Shown here piece by piece: positions 1 to 8,709 of a DNA stretch of 64,000 bases. Both the position numbers and the translations under genes were made by a program. Source of the DNA: Lewinellaceae bacterium (GTDB taxonomy: Bacteria > Bacteroidota > Bacteroidia > Chitinophagales > Saprospiraceae). The notes under the pieces were generated by a model. It was not told the origin of the DNA, searched no databases, and worked only from the letters and a program-made list of their open reading frames with translations. The stretch is from contig JADJWX010000014.1 of the NCBI GenBank assembly GCA_016716135.1, positions 91,750-155,749 on the forward strand. Direction: 5' to 3'. Position 1 is the stretch's first letter. Every line of letters starts with the position of its first letter.

Positions 1-275
1 AACACAATTGACAAATCCTGAAATTGGACAATGCAAACGGTCGATCTCTTTTCAACCCTGCAATCTGAACAAATAGGCGACGATTAACAAACAATTGGAA
101 ACCTGCGGAGGGAATTGGATTTTGACTCCATATCAATTGACAAATCTGCCCCAGGAAATTGGCGAACTAAAAAATTTAACCCACCTAGGTTGGCCAGTCC
201 AACCAATTAGCCAACCTGCCGGAACGATTCGGTGAACTAAAAAACTTAACCTATCTGAATTTATTTGAAAACGAT
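1..275 (+). pseudogene. Eroded upstream part of leucine-rich-repeat gene
   Basis: This stretch still encodes LRR-like fragments, but in changing frames. Positions 134-178 read QLTNLPQEIGELKNL in one frame, and 204-275 read QLANLPERFGELKNL and onward in the frame of the downstream CDS. The frame changes between about 189 and 203, where an in-frame stop (186-188) blocks the downstream frame. A more decayed unit (LTN.PEIGQ) lies at 8-40. I infer that the CDS at 276 is the surviving 3' end of a longer LRR gene damaged by small indels, or that the sequence has indel errors here. The gene may begin left of the window. Confidence 0.6.
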
Positions 276-614
276 TTGACCAGCCTGCCGGAACAAATCA
301 GTGAGTTAAAAAAATTAGCCTACCTGAATTTGGGAGCGAATCATTTGATTGACCTGCCTCAACAAGTCAGTGCATGGAGAGACTTAACTTATCTGGATTT
401 GAGATCCAATAAGTTGACCAGCCTGTCTAAGGAAATCGGCGATTTGAAAAATCTGAACTATCTCGATTTGTCCGAAAACAAACTGACCGGTCTACCGGAA
501 CAAATCGCCGAGTTAAAAAAATTGAAAAGTCTAGTTCTCACAAACAACCCAATCCCACCCCAAGAACAAGAAAAAATCAAAAATCTACTCCCCAACTGCG
601 ATATAGCATTTTAA
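276..614 (+). CDS. Leucine-rich-repeat protein, surviving 3' fragment
   Basis: 112 codons encode about four LRR units of 23 residues with the pattern LPeqIseLKkLtyLdLseNkLtsLP, typical of bacterial Ras-of-complex/plant-type LRRs. The last unit ends in PPQEQEKIKNLLPNCDIAF, a cap seen on LRR proteins of Bacteroidota. The apparent TTG start at 276 is only the first usable codon after the upstream frame break, because the repeat pattern continues upstream in the same frame to about 189. No signal peptide or enzymatic domain is visible. LRR proteins of this type mediate protein-protein contacts; the partner is unknown. Codon use is more A/T-rich than in neighbouring genes. Confidence 0.6.
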   Translation: MTSLPEQISELKKLAYLNLGANHLIDLPQQVSAWRDLTYLDLRSNKLTSLSKEIGDLKNLNYLDLSENKLTGLPEQIAELKKLKSLVLTNNPIPPQEQEKIKNLLPNCDIAF

Positions 615-664
615 ACTTCCAGCCCTGCCAGCCAAAGCTTTCAGGCTTTATCCTCCCAGCAGGT

Positions 665-697
665 AGTGAAGGGGTGACTCGCAGTCACCCCTTCACT
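665..697. terminator. Perfect hairpin between convergent genes
   Basis: 15-bp perfect arms (AGTGAAGGGGTGACT and its complement) surround a CGC loop, between the LRR gene and the convergent FadL gene. No U-tract follows, so termination is an inference. The core GGGGTGACT-N3-AGTCACCCC recurs at 61984-62014 and 62331-62361, and half of it at 54968-54981, so this is also a member of a dispersed palindrome family. Confidence 0.5.
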
Positions 698-723
698 TGG
701 CCCCTCCTCTCGTACTGCTCCCA

Positions 724-2013
724 CTAAAACGCAAAATTCACTCCCAGAATAAACATATCCGTCGTCATGTTGTACGACACTTCGCTGCCCGGTATCTTCC
801 CGAGCGGGTTGCCTTCCGAGATCATCATCGGGCTCAGTAACTGCCCGGAGGTGTCGCCGCCACTCGTCCCGTGGTGGTAGGTGGCGTTGATCGTCAACTT
901 CTGGCTGGCTTCAAAACCCAGACCAAACTGGAAGGCGTGTTTGATCACAGCCGTGGCCGGGGTGGAAAAGAAGGCCAGGTTTTCGTTGATCGGGTTGGTG
1001 CTGTAGGTGTACCCTGCGCGCAGCGGAAGCCGGTCGATAGCTTTTAGTTGCACCCCCGCCGACACAATGGAAATACTTTCCCAGCCAAAACCGGCGACGG
1101 AAGCCGTTTGCGTCCAGCCACTGGCTTTGAAGCCATGGGTGTTGGCATAATCCACATACCGGTAGTCCAGCGCCAGGTCGAGCAGGTCGTTCGAGTAACC
1201 CAGGCCGGCGGAATACATGGCGGGATAGTCCATGTTGAACTTGACATTAGGCGCCGGCGAGCCATCGAGGTAGGTGTTTTCAAAGTCGAAATCCGTGAAA
1301 AACTGCGGCGATTTGTAGGAAGCACCCAGTTTGAACCCGTTGTCGGCCTGGAAGAAAACTCCGACTTGCGCGCCGTAACCGAAGGCGCTGGCCTTGTTGG
1401 TCACCGGGTAGCCCAGGGTCATGCTCGGCGATGACAGCGGGTTGGGGGCCATTTCGAGGGCGGCGTAGTTAAACGTCGGGGCCAGGCCGATACTCAGGTT
1501 TTCCGACAGTTCGTAGGCGTAGGTCAACCCGACCTGGAGTAAAAAATAATCGGACTCGATCCGGCCAAAGCCGCCCTGGCTCTGCGGCATGTTGATCGGG
1601 TTGGTCATGCTTTCGGGGAAGGTTACCCCGAAGCCGCTGATCCCGAATGCCGATACCCCAAAGGTGTGCTTGCTGTCGGCTTTGCCGAATACCATGGCCA
1701 GGTTGGGCATCACGGATACCCCGCGATCGTCTTGGGTAATGCCCGAAAACGGGCCTTGCGGGGTGGGGACGGTTGACGCCAGTTCGGGCGACGAGAAAAA
1801 TAACCCGGCATTCACCGAGAAGATTTTTTGGTCAAAAACAGAAATGGCGGCGGGGTTCCAGTGCAGAGCGCCGTTGATATCCAGCGGCTGGGCGGTGGCA
1901 GCGCCCCCCATCGACATATTGACCGTGCCGATACCTTGCATAATATGGCCGGCCTGCGCAAACAATGCCGAAGCCCACAGGACAAACAATAGATTCAGAC
2001 TATACTTTTTCAT
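724..2013 (-). CDS. OmpP1/FadL/TodX-family outer membrane transporter
   Basis: 429-residue predicted outer-membrane beta-barrel. A Sec signal peptide (MKKYSLNLLFVLWASALFAQ) is followed by the family hallmark N-terminus: GIGTVNMSMGGAATA and then a NPAAI motif, as in FadL where this plug region gates hydrophobic substrates. Alternating aromatic strands run to a terminal Phe (FILGVNFAF), as expected for BAM recognition. I chose ATG 2013 rather than the upstream in-frame ATG because the signal peptide begins there. The family imports long-chain fatty acids or aromatic hydrocarbons; the substrate here cannot be read from sequence. It appears monocistronic. Confidence 0.88.
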   Translation of the reverse strand: MKKYSLNLLFVLWASALFAQAGHIMQGIGTVNMSMGGAATAQPLDINGALHWNPAAISVFDQKIFSVNAGLFFSSPELASTVPTPQGPFSGITQDDRGVSVMPNLAMVFGKADSKHTFGVSAFGISGFGVTFPESMTNPINMPQSQGGFGRIESDYFLLQVGLTYAYELSENLSIGLAPTFNYAALEMAPNPLSSPSMTLGYPVTNKASAFGYGAQVGVFFQADNGFKLGASYKSPQFFTDFDFENTYLDGSPAPNVKFNMDYPAMYSAGLGYSNDLLDLALDYRYVDYANTHGFKASGWTQTASVAGFGWESISIVSAGVQLKAIDRLPLRAGYTYSTNPINENLAFFSTPATAVIKHAFQFGLGFEASQKLTINATYHHGTSGGDTSGQLLSPMMISEGNPLGKIPGSEVSYNMTTDMFILGVNFAF

Positions 2014-2231
2014 AACGATAGTGTTGGCGGGGCAGGTCACTGTCGCGGTATTTTCGCCAGGACAAAGACCTGCCCCTTGCGAAGAAATAATTGGTTTTTA
2101 CGCCAATAAAAGTATAGTGGAAACGCCGGGAAAAAATTGATGGCAGTCAACCGGGCGCACAATGTTGATCATGGATAATTCGGGGGCTGGATTGGATTTT
2201 TTATGGGTCCAATTTGTCAACCCCACCCCCA

Positions 2232-2401
2232 GGGCAAACGCATTAAAATCTCGAGCGACCTCGGAGAGGTCGAATTTGTGTTACGGCCAAATAATTCGAC
2301 ACTGATTCGACCTCTCCGAGGTCGTGAACCTGGCTCTAACAGACCGGATGCTACAAATATTTGACCTCTCCGAGGTCAGTTATATTTTAATGCGTCTGCC
2401 C
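2232..2401. repeat. Palindromic intergenic element with three GACCTC-TCC-GAGGTC motifs
   Basis: Ends are an 18-bp inverted repeat (GGGCAAACGCATTAAAAT at 2232-2249; complement at 2384-2401, one mismatch). Inside are three copies of the palindrome GACCTCnnnGAGGTC, at about 2257-2271, 2309-2323 and 2363-2377. C-rich tracts (CCCCACCCCCA) flank both sides. No ORF. This fills most of the gap between the FadL gene and the next repeat. Confidence 0.7.
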
Positions 2402-2426
2402 TGACCCCCACCCCCATCCCCCATAG

Positions 2427-2614
2427 CCATCAACTTAAGGAATCCGAGGGGGTGAACACTTTTCAAATTGAACTTTTCAAATTAGACTTTTGACTTAAAA
2501 GGATGATTCAGGCTTTTGGAAGTTTCTTTTAAGTCTAAAGTCTAAAGTCTAAAGTCTAAAGTCTAGTTTGAAAAGTCAAAAGTGTTCACCCCCTCGGGTT
2601 CCTTAAGTTGATGG
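2427..2614. repeat. Long palindromic element (CCATCAACTTAAG family), copy 1
   Basis: 37-bp terminal inverted repeats (2427-2463 and 2578-2614, one mismatch) begin CCATCAACTTAAGGAA. The interior carries TTTTCAAATT runs and five tandem AGTCTAA heptamers (about 2535-2569). It is non-coding and sits just downstream of the receptor gene at 2650-5490; a related copy lies just upstream of that gene at 5521-5703. Confidence 0.8.
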
Positions 2615-2649
2615 CAAGCCCCCCTCCCTGGGGGTGGGGCCGACACGCC

Positions 2650-5490
2650 TCACTGCCGAATCATCATCCGAAACCCACCGCCCGAGCCGTTCCACTGTCC
2701 GCCGCCCATTTTATTGAGCGCATAGGTGAAACGCAAGGTGGCGAAACGGGAAAGCGAAGCCGTCCGTACATCTTCCACGTAGTTCAGGTTGGCGGTACGG
2801 TTGATGCCGACCCGGCGGTTGAGCAGGTCGCGCACAGCCAGGGTGAGTTCGCCGCGCTTGCCTTTCAGGAAAAATTTGGAAATGCTGACATCCCAGACAG
2901 GTATCGCGCGGTCGAGGCCGGCGGAAAGCCCGTCGTTTTTCACCAGGTCCAGCGCACTGTTGAACGCCCAGTCGCGGGGCAGTTTTACATCCACGGCAGC
3001 GGTGTAGCTCTGGCGCAGGTAGTCCTGGTTGAAGGCTTTGTCGATGGAGTAGCGGGTTTGGTTCCAGCCGAGTTCGGCCTGGATGTTCAGGTTGAACCAG
3101 TCGGCGGGGTTGTAGTCCCAGGATAGCGTTTGACGCACTTGCAGGCCGGTGGTGTAGTTTTCGGTATCATTGATCAGGTTGAGTCCCCGGTTGACGGTGC
3201 CTTCGGTACGCAGGTTGAAGCGGCTTTTCAGCTTGCGCCAGGGCAGGCCAAAGGCCAGGTTGCCCGACAGCCGGTAGTCGGAGGCCACGTTTACAGGCTG
3301 GTAGTACCGCACGAAGAGCGAATCGATGCGCTGGGCATTCACGATGCGGTCTTGGGTGTAGGTGAAAAACAGCATACTGAAAAAACTGCGCATGGTCATG
3401 GGATTGAACTGCACATAACTGGCGTTCAAACTATGCGCGTATTCCGGCCGCAGGTTTGGGTTGCCTTCGATGATGTTCAGCGGGTCGCTGAAATCGGGCA
3501 CCGGTTGCAACTGCTGCACTGTGGGCGCATTGATATTCGTGTTGTAGTTCAGGCGGAAGTGTCTGGAGGTGCTAAAATCGTAATTGAAATCCAGGCGCGG
3601 CAACAGGTGGCGGAAATCCTGGCGTACGGGTTGGCCCTGGCCGCTGGTTACTTCCCCGTCGAGTGTAGCCAATTGGGCGTTCAGACCGACGCTGCCGTTC
3701 CACGATTTGCGGTTGAGCCGGAATCCCAGGCCGGCGCGGTGGTAATCGAAGCGGTTGGTGTAGGCGTTTGAGAGCAGGTCGTTGAAGTTGCGCTCGCCGG
3801 AAATCATGTCGAACACATCCCTGTCGGCCTTGCTTTCGTTCAGGCTGTAGTCGTACGACAGTTCAAGGTAGCGCCGCTTGCCGAGGGGCTCGGTAAAGGT
3901 GGCGCGGGCGCCGAGGTTGAGCACGTCGTTTTGGAAATCCTGATCCTGGGCGATAGTATCCGTACGGATGGGCGTGTTGCCGTCGCCGAAAAATACATTG
4001 ACCGACCGGTTGGTGCTTTCGGATTGGCTGTTGTTCAGCCCGGCAGTCAGGTTGGTGGTCAGGTTGCGGCCTTTTTTTGCGAATTTATGGCGGTAGAGCA
4101 GCCCGCCGGTCCAGTTGATCCCGGTGGCGTCGGACCGGTAGTCGCGGGCGCCGAGGTTTTGCGGCTTGCCGCCGGCATCGAATGTTTCGCTGCCGCTTTC
4201 GCGCACCGAGCGGTTGTCGCTGTAAGCCAGGGCGGACGAAAACTGGAGGGAATTGGTGGAGTCGATTTTCTGGTCGAGGGTGAGGTTGAGGCGGTGGTTA
4301 TCCGACAGGTTGTTTTGCCGGCTGCTTTCCAGGGTTGAAAAATTGCCGTTCGGCAAAAAGGATTCGCGGGTACTGGTGCGGTCGTAGTCGCGGTCCGATT
4401 GGTTGTAAAAATAGCTGGTGTTCAGGTCGCCGGTGTTCGTTTTTCCGTATTCCTGGTTGAAGTTGAGGCCGCCGGCCCAGGTTTTCAGAAAGCCGTCGTT
4501 TTGGCCGCCGAAGTCGAGCGGGATGCTGTTGTCGTCCATGTTGAGCTGAAGGCGCATGGCGCCACCGCCGCTACCCCCCATCATTTGGCGCATGGCGCCG
4601 GAAAAGGCCATGTAGTCGTTGATGGAGAAGCCGGTCTGGTTGATGTTGTTGCCCATGCCGAGCAGGGAGAGTTGTTGTTTGGGTTTGAAGCGGTTGAGCG
4701 TAGCGCGACCCTCGTAGCGGAAATCGTTGGGCTGCTCGTGCAGGTCGCTGCCGCCGCCGCCCATGAGGGTACCGAACCAGCCGTTTTTCTTGTCGTCCTT
4801 GAGTTTCAGGTCGATGGTTTTCTCGCGCTGGCCGTCGTCGATACCGCTGAAGGTGGCTTGTTCGGATTTTTTGTCGAACACCTTCACCTTGTCTACGGCA
4901 TCGGCAGGCAGGTTTTGGGTGGCGATTTTTGGATCGTTGCCAAAAAATTTCTTGCCGTCCACCGTCACGCTGCGCACTTCTTCACCCTGCGCGCGCACGG
5001 TGCCGTCGCGCTCCACTTCCACGCCGGGCAGTTTTTTCAGCAGGTCCTCCACCATCGCGTTTTCCTTGACTTTGAAGGAGCCGGCGTTGAACTCGATCGT
5101 ATCACCGCGTATGGCAACCGGGTCGGCCACGCCGGTGACCTGTACTTCGTTCAGCACCGTGTTTTTTATTTCCAGCGGTAAAATGCCGAGTTCGACCAAG
5201 GCTGCACCGTCGGCCGGAACGGCTACCGCTTTTTGCAGATTTTCATAGCCGAAATAGCTGGCCCGCAGGATGTAGTCGCCCGCAGCCAGGTTTTTAAACT
5301 CAAAAACACCGGTGGGGCCTGAGCGGGTAAAAAACAGCAGGGCGCTGTCTTGCGGGTTGAGCAACATGACCGTGGCTGCGGCCAGGGGCGCTTGAGCAGT
5401 ATCTTGCAGGGTGCCGCGCAGGCTGAATTTTTGGGAAAAAAGCAGGGCGGGGAAAAGGAGAATAGGGATCAGGATTAGTTTTGTTTTCAT
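2650..5490 (-). CDS. Outer membrane beta-barrel receptor with CarboxypepD_reg-like N-domain (TonB-dependent-like)
   Basis: 946 residues. After a signal peptide (1-19) comes a carboxypeptidase-regulatory-like beta-sandwich (about 22-105), then a plug-like region with GDTIEFNAGSFKVKENA and LLKKLPGVEVERDGTV (about 125-165), then a long beta-barrel with Tyr/Asn-rich strands. This is the layout of the Bacteroidota outer_membrane_beta-barrel (OMP_b-brl_3) family, related to SusC/TonB receptors. A Gly/Met-rich loop lies around residues 295-315. It should sit in the outer membrane; ligand unknown, and no SusD partner is adjacent. Non-coding palindromic elements of one family flank both sides, which is unusual. 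Confidence 0.85.
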   Translation of the reverse strand: MKTKLILIPILLFPALLFSQKFSLRGTLQDTAQAPLAAATVMLLNPQDSALLFFTRSGPTGVFEFKNLAAGDYILRASYFGYENLQKAVAVPADGAALVELGILPLEIKNTVLNEVQVTGVADPVAIRGDTIEFNAGSFKVKENAMVEDLLKKLPGVEVERDGTVRAQGEEVRSVTVDGKKFFGNDPKIATQNLPADAVDKVKVFDKKSEQATFSGIDDGQREKTIDLKLKDDKKNGWFGTLMGGGGSDLHEQPNDFRYEGRATLNRFKPKQQLSLLGMGNNINQTGFSINDYMAFSGAMRQMMGGSGGGAMRLQLNMDDNSIPLDFGGQNDGFLKTWAGGLNFNQEYGKTNTGDLNTSYFYNQSDRDYDRTSTRESFLPNGNFSTLESSRQNNLSDNHRLNLTLDQKIDSTNSLQFSSALAYSDNRSVRESGSETFDAGGKPQNLGARDYRSDATGINWTGGLLYRHKFAKKGRNLTTNLTAGLNNSQSESTNRSVNVFFGDGNTPIRTDTIAQDQDFQNDVLNLGARATFTEPLGKRRYLELSYDYSLNESKADRDVFDMISGERNFNDLLSNAYTNRFDYHRAGLGFRLNRKSWNGSVGLNAQLATLDGEVTSGQGQPVRQDFRHLLPRLDFNYDFSTSRHFRLNYNTNINAPTVQQLQPVPDFSDPLNIIEGNPNLRPEYAHSLNASYVQFNPMTMRSFFSMLFFTYTQDRIVNAQRIDSLFVRYYQPVNVASDYRLSGNLAFGLPWRKLKSRFNLRTEGTVNRGLNLINDTENYTTGLQVRQTLSWDYNPADWFNLNIQAELGWNQTRYSIDKAFNQDYLRQSYTAAVDVKLPRDWAFNSALDLVKNDGLSAGLDRAIPVWDVSISKFFLKGKRGELTLAVRDLLNRRVGINRTANLNYVEDVRTASLSRFATLRFTYALNKMGGGQWNGSGGGFRMMIRQ

Positions 5491-5520
5491 AGCTTATTTA
5501 TTTGTTGTGTGGACCCATAA

Positions 5521-5703
5521 CCATCAACTTAATGAACGAGCGTGGATGTACACTTTTGACTTTTCAAATTAGCTTTTCAAATTTGACTTAAAAGAAACTT
5601 CCCAAAGCCTGATTCGCATGAATCATCCTTTAACGTCAAAAGTCTAATTTGAAAAGTTCAATTTGAAAAGTAGTTCACCCCCTCAGGTTTCTTAAGTTGA
5701 TGG
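5521..5703. repeat. Palindromic element (CCATCAACTTAAG family), copy 2
   Basis: Starts CCATCAACTTAA and ends with the inverted CTTAAGTTGATGG (5691-5703). It shares TTTTCAAATT, AAAAGTCTAATTTGAAAAG and GTTCACCCCCTC blocks with 2427-2614, but the arms are less perfect. It lies in the upstream region of the receptor gene that starts at 5490. Confidence 0.75.
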
Positions 5704-5714
5704 GGGAGGGGCCA

Positions 5715-5752
5715 ATAAAAAACCCGGCAGCAAAAGTAGCGTACCGGGTTTC
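5715..5752 (-). terminator. Rho-independent terminator of the cytochrome c peroxidase gene
   Basis: On the minus strand a GC-rich stem (AAACCCGG...CCGGGTTT, 5720-5727 with 5744-5751) is followed by a T-run, about 50 bp past the stop codon at 5802. Confidence 0.75.
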
Positions 5753-5801
5753 CGAATGAGGTTAAGCAGCCTTGAAGGAAGGTTAAAAAAGGTTAATGCT
5801 C

Positions 5802-6962
5802 TTATTTAAACGGGTCCGAAAACCGCGCCTCCACCAACAGACTGTTATCCGTCAGCGTGTTCAAAAAAGCCACGATGGCCTGTTTTTGCGCATCATTGAG
5901 GTTGAGCCGCAGGGGTTGGCCGTTGGGGCCCCGGAGGCGGTTGTCGAGCGCCGGGCCGTCCAGGATACCGCTGTTGTAGTGCTCCACTACTTCGGCCAGT
6001 GTGGCAAAACGGCCGTCGTGCATGTAGGGTCCGGCAACGGCAATATTTTTCAGCGAGGGCGCTTTGAAAATAATCGTTTCACCGGCATCCAGGCCATTGC
6101 TCAGGCTGTTGGCGCCCAGGGCGAAGGTGGGCGGCTGGTGACAACCGGCACAGCCTGCGCCGCCGTTGTTGGGCGGAGCGGTGAACAACATTTTACCCTG
6201 GTTTTCCTGCTGCGTAAAATTGGGGAACGGCGCGCCAATACCGCCACCGGGCGCATTCGGGTTGAACACCTGCGCGTACCCCTGGTCAAATTTGCTGTCG
6301 GTCGAAACCATGCTCCGGATAAACTGCGCCAGTGCGCGCTGCATCTTTTCCTCCGAAATTTCCGGGCTGCCGAAAGCCTGCTCAAAAAGGATCGGGTAGT
6401 ATTCCAGCTTTTGCAGTTTCCGGATCAGCGAGTCGATCCCCCCGGCACTGGCATCGAAACCCATTTCCGTGTGGTCTTTAATGGGTTGGGTCGATTGCTC
6501 TTCCAGGTCGCGCGCCCGTTTGTCCCAAAACATGCGCTCACCGGCGTAAAAATTGGCGTTGGCCAGGCGCATGGAATGCGCGCCGGTAAGGCCGCCGTCA
6601 AAACCTTCGCTCAGCACCAGGTCGTCGGTGAAGCCCTTGGCCTGGTCGTGGCAGGATGCGCAGGCCACGGTGTTATTCCGGCTAAGGTTTTTGTCGTAAA
6701 ACAGCACGCGGCCCAGGGTCGCGCCGCTGTTGGTTACCTGGTTGATGCTGGGGGCATTGTCGTCGGCCAGCACACCGGGGTTGTAATGCACCGGGTAGTT
6801 GATCTGGGCATATTCCGGCAGGGCATCGAGGTTCAGGTTGAGGTACTTGCCAAGGATGGTGTTGGCATCGGGCGGGGTTGTTGGCGCGGGTTCATCTTTT
6901 TTACAGGCAAAAAAAAGCAGCGCGGACAACGTACCGGCTGCAAGCAACGGGTTCCTTTTCAT
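5802..6962 (-). CDS. Di-haem cytochrome c peroxidase (CcpA/MauG family) lipoprotein
   Basis: 386 residues. The N-terminus is a lipoprotein signal with lipobox LFFAC (Cys20), so it is probably anchored in the periplasm-facing membrane. Two haem-binding CxxCH motifs are present: CASCH at 101-105 and CAGCH at 271-275, spaced as in bacterial di-haem peroxidases. PYMHDGRFATL near residue 310 resembles the conserved distal segment. The family reduces hydrogen peroxide with electrons from cytochrome c or oxidises other substrates (MauG-like). The gene stands alone with its own terminator, which argues for a peroxide-defence role, but the substrate is inferred only from the family. Confidence 0.9.
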   Translation of the reverse strand: MKRNPLLAAGTLSALLFFACKKDEPAPTTPPDANTILGKYLNLNLDALPEYAQINYPVHYNPGVLADDNAPSINQVTNSGATLGRVLFYDKNLSRNNTVACASCHDQAKGFTDDLVLSEGFDGGLTGAHSMRLANANFYAGERMFWDKRARDLEEQSTQPIKDHTEMGFDASAGGIDSLIRKLQKLEYYPILFEQAFGSPEISEEKMQRALAQFIRSMVSTDSKFDQGYAQVFNPNAPGGGIGAPFPNFTQQENQGKMLFTAPPNNGGAGCAGCHQPPTFALGANSLSNGLDAGETIIFKAPSLKNIAVAGPYMHDGRFATLAEVVEHYNSGILDGPALDNRLRGPNGQPLRLNLNDAQKQAIVAFLNTLTDNSLLVEARFSDPFK

Positions 6963-7034
6963 GTGTTTTCAAGTTTTAAAAAATCTGGAAAATTGAGGCT
7001 TAGACCGGACCCGTTTGGAAAGGTTTGATGGGGG

Positions 7035-7055
7035 ATTTGTCGCAGCGCGACAAAT
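7035..7055. promoter_or_regulatory. 21-bp palindrome upstream of cytochrome c peroxidase gene
   Basis: ATTTGTCGC-AGC-GCGACAAAT is a perfect inverted repeat about 75-95 bp upstream of the peroxidase start codon. It also lies just past the end of the gene at 7113, so it could be an operator or a weak terminator. No U-tract follows, which favours an operator; the regulator is unknown. Confidence 0.4.
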
Positions 7056-7112
7056 GTTGGCGGTTTGCACCGGTTTGCCGCGCGTTCTTTTTCCGCAAAG
7101 ACTTTTTTACTG

Positions 7113-7841
7113 CTATGAATACCTGTGTTTCAACAGGGATACAATATGATAGCATCCCAGGTCGGGTGGATTCGCCAGGCAGAACTGCTGAAGGGTATTC
7201 AGGAAATCACCCTGAAAAGCATTTCCAATGTCCGTCAGTGCCGGATGATACTGATGGTAATACGCGGACATGAAGGCTGTACCTGCCGGGGTTTGCAATG
7301 CATGGCCCTCGTGTTGTTTCAAATATTCGGCTAGAAATAATTGCCCGAAAAACATATTGTCGCGCGTCAGTACGGCGCCGGTTGAGGTTGCCAGCAGTAT
7401 TTTAAATTCCTCTGTGGAGGCTGCTCTGTTCAATAAATACTCATAGAAAAATTGGGAAAAACCGCCGAGCAACAGTCGTTTTCGATTGCTCGCTACCAAA
7501 CCATCCTTAAGCGCGGTTAATGCCGTTTCTTTTTCCTGTAATTTTAAATGCCCAAGAATTTTATACAGCCTGGGAATATCGAAGTCCGGATGCGCCGCGA
7601 TGGCGCTTTCGGCCAGTTGAATAATATTTCGGATTTCATCCGGATTGCGCACATCTCCCGGGTTGCGAATAGCATAGGAATTTTTTACGGCCGCATCCAG
7701 TTCGGGTACATCGTTCCAGCTCAGGGGTTCGTCTTGCTGATTCAGGTTTTCAAACACCTGTAAATCTTCATAGCTGTTAACCGTGGGTTGATTTGCTGCC
7801 GGTTTGCCGGAACTGAACAAGCTTCCAAATAAATTTTTCAT
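7113..7841 (-). CDS. Hypothetical protein
   Basis: 242 residues from ATG 7841 (MKNLFGSLFSSGK); an upstream in-frame ATG would overlap the preceding gene. No signal peptide or transmembrane segment is evident. The composition suggests a soluble, mostly helical protein: residues about 75-110 (ESAIAAHPDFDIPRLYKILGHLKLQEKE, read in parts) and the following LTALKDGLVASN resemble a tetratricopeptide-like helical hairpin, but no confident family emerges. It lies 10 bp after the stop of the T9SS gene that ends at 7852, so the two are probably co-transcribed. Confidence 0.65.
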   Translation of the reverse strand: MKNLFGSLFSSGKPAANQPTVNSYEDLQVFENLNQQDEPLSWNDVPELDAAVKNSYAIRNPGDVRNPDEIRNIIQLAESAIAAHPDFDIPRLYKILGHLKLQEKETALTALKDGLVASNRKRLLLGGFSQFFYEYLLNRAASTEEFKILLATSTGAVLTRDNMFFGQLFLAEYLKQHEGHALQTPAGTAFMSAYYHQYHPALTDIGNAFQGDFLNTLQQFCLANPPDLGCYHIVSLLKHRYS

Positions 7842-7851
7842 GTGTCTGAAT

Positions 7852-8547
7852 CTAGTTTTTAACAATAGTATGCGCATACATCTGCCGACCTGAATACAGC
7901 CGCAGATAATATATGCCGGCCGGGTAAGCGGCCAGATCCAGGCTTTGTGGATTGCCGGTTATTTCCTGCGCCATAATTTTTGCACCCTGTGTATTCCACA
8001 ATTCAAGGCGTTCAACTTTCTGGCTTTCAGGCCATTCGATTGTGGTCCAGTCCGTAGCAGGATTGGGATAGACGCTGACTCTGGTGTCCCGATCATTTAA
8101 AAACACTGCCGAGGTACCTTCCACCGTGATCGACATGTTCCTGCGTACATAACCGCCAATGACTGTGCCGGACGAGTTTAAAAAAACGGAGACCATGGAT
8201 ACATCATCGATCGTGCCGGGTGGCGGGGGATTGCTGCCCAACTGCACGTTGAACTGGATAGCATAAATAAATATGCCGCCGCCAATTCCTGCGAGTAACA
8301 CCCGGTCGATTTCGATCTCAAGGAAATCAATAGGATCATCATTCCCGTCCACAAAGCCTAAAACCGTTGCGGCTGGCACGCCGGTGCTACCAGCAAAGGT
8401 GCTGTAGTAATATGTCATGCCCGGTTCCATCGTAATATTATAATGGACAGATGTGTCTACGGTTATCGAGGTGTAGGTTTGGGCGGTCAGGATAGAATGT
8501 TGCAGACAAAAGAAGGCAAGCAAACCTGGAAGTAAGCATTGTTTCAT
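7852..8547 (-). CDS. Small secreted protein with T9SS type A sorting domain
   Basis: 231 residues. A signal peptide (LLPGLLAFFCLQHSILTAQ) starts just after ATG 8547. The middle (about 20-150) is beta-rich with no recognisable family. The last 75 residues form a Por-secretion C-terminal domain: VYPNPATDWTTIEWP, LELWNTQGAKI, and the end YPAGIYYLRLYSGRQMYAHTIVKN, read in blocks. Such domains send proteins across the outer membrane by T9SS, with anchoring or release at the cell surface. It appears to be the first gene of a two-gene unit with the hypothetical gene at 7113. Confidence 0.85.
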   Translation of the reverse strand: MKQCLLPGLLAFFCLQHSILTAQTYTSITVDTSVHYNITMEPGMTYYYSTFAGSTGVPAATVLGFVDGNDDPIDFLEIEIDRVLLAGIGGGIFIYAIQFNVQLGSNPPPPGTIDDVSMVSVFLNSSGTVIGGYVRRNMSITVEGTSAVFLNDRDTRVSVYPNPATDWTTIEWPESQKVERLELWNTQGAKIMAQEITGNPQSLDLAAYPAGIYYLRLYSGRQMYAHTIVKN

Positions 8548-8709
8548 ATGATTTTCCTGTTTGTACAAATGATAAAATAGGTGGTCGGGTATCTATTACC
8601 CATTGGGTAGCGTTCGGTGACAGGGTGCCTGTATTTTTTTACCTTCGTTGACTGTTTTCCGGAAATTGTCACCTTTTCCGTCAACCTGCTAACCATAAAC
8701 AGGCAGTCC

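Noticed and set aside
3130..5181. Several open frames on the plus strand inside the OMP receptor gene
   Set aside because: Low-complexity Val/Ala/Gly translations and no start signals; the minus-strand receptor is complete.
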